Source: RGIG250 sp964540025 (GTDB lineage: Bacteria > Bacillota > Negativicutes > Selenomonadales > Selenomonadaceae). Taken from it: a DNA stretch of 30,759 nucleotides. Location: NCBI GenBank assembly GCA_964540025.1, contig CAZIKQ010000019.1:1-30759 (forward strand), written 5' to 3'. The translations under genes were made by a program, and so were the position numbers. This document shows positions 30,676-30,759 of this stretch, one piece after another (within the stretch, counting starts at the first letter, position 1; each line of letters begins with the position of its first letter). The notes under the pieces were generated by a model. That model was given only the letters and a program-made list of their open reading frames with translations, searched no databases and was not told the DNA's origin.

Positions 30676-30759
30676 TGGCTCCCCTACAGGTTGGCATGAG
30701 CATTTAATAAGTGAAGCGGCACCCTCTAATCCGTCTAATAGGCTCCCCTCCAGGGGAGC
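30676..30759. repeat. Palindromic repeat at the right edge
   Basis: After TTGGCTCCCCTACAGG, the segment GGCATGAGCATTTAATAAG and ACCCTCTAATCCGTCTAATA leads into GGCTCCCCTCCAGGGGAGC, where the window ends. It is the third copy of the longer version of the family (others at 18437-18540 and 28128-28220) and is cut by the window edge. Confidence 0.8.

Overview
The window is GC-rich bacterial chromosomal DNA carrying 23 protein-coding genes I can support, no rRNA, tRNA, CRISPR array or transposase gene, and many short palindromic intergenic repeats. Gene content (pheB-hom-thrB, DacF-type carboxypeptidase, YitT, MetH without a reactivation domain, HypE, YqeB, TatD-type radical SAM protein) and Firmicutes-like promoters and ribosome sites suggest an anaerobic Firmicute. 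A Negativicutes lineage such as Acidaminococcaceae is my best guess, but that is inference and no marker gene settles it.

Layout. 1-300: left edge, a composite repeat and no convincing gene. 405-2538: a membrane-anchored acidic-linker/TPR-like protein and a PRC-barrel protein, both forward. 2561-4004: stacked hairpins, then a reverse PAS-GGDEF protein whose GGDEF motif is degenerate. 4130-4660: repeats. 4663-6467: reverse pair EamA transporter then YitT. 6640-7290: forward sfsA, converging with a reverse iron-type alcohol dehydrogenase (7287-8468). 8560-8866: composite repeats. 8865-11176: reverse hemB-hemL. 11309-16440: a forward promoter, a structured leader with an intrinsic-terminator-like hairpin, and a tight five-gene run: deoB, class II aldolase, phosphohexomutase, TatD-type radical SAM protein, YqeB. 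16554-19642: a promoter followed by pheB-like ACT gene, hom and thrB, with repeats between hom and thrB. 19877-21223: cca. 21325-23135: reverse glycosyltransferase and iron-sulfur-type flavoprotein. 23269-26849: divergent hypE and metH. 26857-27037: a long imperfect inverted repeat. 27061-28179: DacF-like carboxypeptidase. 28309-30666: zinc-ribbon/DUF805 protein, tcdA and a secreted protein. 30676-30759: repeats at the right edge.

How it fits together. Most genes are housekeeping: threonine and methionine synthesis, tetrapyrrole precursors, tRNA maturation, nucleoside sugar catabolism and envelope maintenance. The less ordinary parts are: the deoB-led operon, which joins sugar-phosphate enzymes to two genes normally seen with other partners and starts with a possible attenuator; the YqeB reading frame running through its own terminator and the next promoter; a dispersed inverted repeat overlapping predicted promoters; the 180-base hairpin between metH and dacF; and palindromic repeats that supply the last codons of dacF and the stop region of thrB.

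All assignments come from reading the sequence and recalled family motifs. No database search or folding program was run.
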